DNA of 18,745 nucleotides from Setaria digitata (Eukaryota; Nematoda; Chromadorea; Rhabditida; Setariidae), in NCBI GenBank assembly GCA_003640385.1, contig RCAB01000796.1, positions 1 to 18,745 of the forward strand, given 5' to 3'. This document shows positions 17,623-18,745 of this stretch, piece by piece (the stretch's first letter is position 1; each line of letters opens with the position of its first letter). The position numbers were made by a program, and so were the translations under genes. The notes beneath the pieces are model-generated. The model worked only from the letters and a program-made list of their open reading frames with translations, was not told the DNA's origin and ran no database searches.

Positions 17623-18230
17623 CGGAGAATTTTCACTTACTTTCTTAAGTGGTCAAGTTCACTACTGTCAAGATATTCATCTTTTCAAGAATTGACTATT
17701 CGAAATTACCCCATAGAGAGATTTTATTGGAAAGGTAAGAATTCTTCCCTTTGAGGATGATGATAACAACAATGATTCTATTAATCCAGATTACATTCAA
17801 ATTAATCAATTCCATACGGTAATTGATATCATTCGAAGTGCAAATCAGTGATGATCTACCAGGCAGTAGTGATAATGATAGGTTAATGAGTAATAAGAGA
17901 GTAATGATGAAACATAGATAAGACAGACGTATGTCAAAGGAATTCTTATCACCTGTTTAAGATAGCTTTCTTAACAAATATTATCGATGCTGATGTGTGG
18001 AATCAGCAGTTACAAAAGTTATGAAACTTTATCACCAAAAGGATGAGATTGTTTGATTATATTGATAAGTGATAATGAGAAATGAACGAGACAATTCCAG
18101 CTAATAAGGTTGCAGAAACATATTTTTGTCCCACCAGCATAATTTGTGTCTAAAATTGTGAAAATAAGGAACTCATTTTTTTTTTTTATTTTTCATAACT
18201 AAAGTAACAAATAAAAAGCAACGATCGTAG
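17623..18230. other. Region with weak coding-like hints only
   Basis: An exon-like piece at 17690-17734 lies between CTTTTCAAG and AAAG|GTAAGA. A 44-codon open stretch without ATG, 17717-17848 on the plus strand, contains KVRILPFEDDDNNN. The two overlap in different frames and neither connects to anything else. Confidence 0.3.
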
Positions 18231-18256
18231 TATTATTATTATTATTATTATTATTA
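18231..18256. repeat. (ATT)n microsatellite
   Basis: About eight ATT units followed by taactaaataataaat. Confidence 0.85.
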
Positions 18257-18403
18257 ACTAAATAATAAATCATTCATTTTCTTTCTCATTTTTTTTCGTC
18301 TTAAGATTTCCTCAATTTAGTCCTATTATCATAATATCGATTTTGAAATTCGGGTCAATTTTCTACTTTCTGAAAATAATTTAAAAAAAAAAAAAAAAAA
18401 ACA

Positions 18404-18692
18404 TTACTCATTGAGAGGAAGTGAGATGATAATGGCGTGACAGCATCGAGCAAACGATCCCAATTCTTTTAAACATCTATTCCTCACCTGGCTGGCACTG
18501 AGATGGACAGACCGTTTCTTACCTTTTATTTGTCCTTGTAAACACATACATACATATGTATACAATAGATTAAAAGGAATAATTTGCAACAGAATATTGC
18601 AGCGAAAGTGGAAAGAATCATGAAAATTATGCGGAACAAGACAAACAGGGTAACGGAAAGAGAAACCGGTGGAAAGGCGGAACGGCCAGAAA
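18404..18692. other. Less AT-rich flank with possible splice donors on the minus strand
   Basis: On the minus strand AAAAG|GTAAGA (about 18522) and CAGCCAG|GTGAGG (about 18488) are good donor matches lying after a pyrimidine-rich upstream stretch. This could be a non-coding first exon of a minus-strand gene, but the 61-residue open frame across it has no recognisable content. Confidence 0.2.
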
Positions 18693-18745
18693 ACAGATGG
18701 ATGGAAGGACGGAAGGACGGAAGACAGATGGATGGAAGGACGGAA
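18693..18745. repeat. 31-bp tandem repeat, continuing past the window
   Basis: Unit acagatggat plus ggaaggacggaaggacggaag, one full copy at 18693-18723 and a second from 18724, cut by the window end. It is itself built of ggac/ggaa quartets. Confidence 0.85.

Noticed and set aside
1..18745. CRISPR-like or phage/defence system, transposon, tRNA or rRNA
   Set aside because: No spaced identical repeats with unique spacers, no transposase or reverse transcriptase motifs, no terminal inverted repeats around a coding region, and no tRNA B-box or rRNA blocks seen by eye.

Overview
The window is AT-rich eukaryotic DNA with homopolymer runs, microsatellites and one clear multi-exon protein gene. Introns are GT-AG, most acceptors follow the nematode-like T-rich pattern (for example TTTTCAG), introns run from about 0.1 to 0.85 kb, and the gene's first ATG sits 3 bases after a T-rich AG suitable for spliced-leader trans-splicing. 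I infer a nematode, possibly a filarial or other clade III parasite. That placement rests on style and protein similarity only.

The gene is a polo-like kinase on the minus strand, from 11346 (ATG) to 5521 (TAG). I rebuilt it as 12 exons whose phases all agree, giving 1842 nt and a 613-residue protein: a Thr/Ala-rich N-terminal tail, a complete kinase domain, a short linker, and a two-box polo-box domain. The catalytic residues (K92, D189, N194, D207) and the phosphopeptide-binding trio of the polo-box domain (W413, H542, K544) are kept. However, the activation-loop Thr of PLK1 is Asn (N223), the Glu of APE is Gln (Q234), and the Asp of DxWS is Glu (E246). This divergence is the main biological point of the window. 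An internal consensus splice donor could also give a form lacking the polo boxes.

Layout: 1-340 is a 16-bp minisatellite running into ATT microsatellite. 759-981 holds two weak exon-like pieces on the plus strand with a coiled-coil-like pattern, and 1196-1303 a frame-broken piece with a SNARE-like heptad look. 982-5520 is otherwise AT-rich DNA with no gene I can support, including an assembly junction at 3617. 5521-11346 is the kinase gene. 11350-18745 is its upstream side: no convincing gene, but several GA/CT arrays, two 14-bp perfect palindromes, a second assembly junction at 17518, and a 31-bp tandem repeat at the right end.

Both single-N positions join near-identical flanking copies (about 117/128 bp and 102/103 bp). 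They look like contig ends or haplotypes that failed to merge, so they should not be read as biological duplications. I found no transposon, CRISPR array, tRNA, rRNA or new defence-type system.
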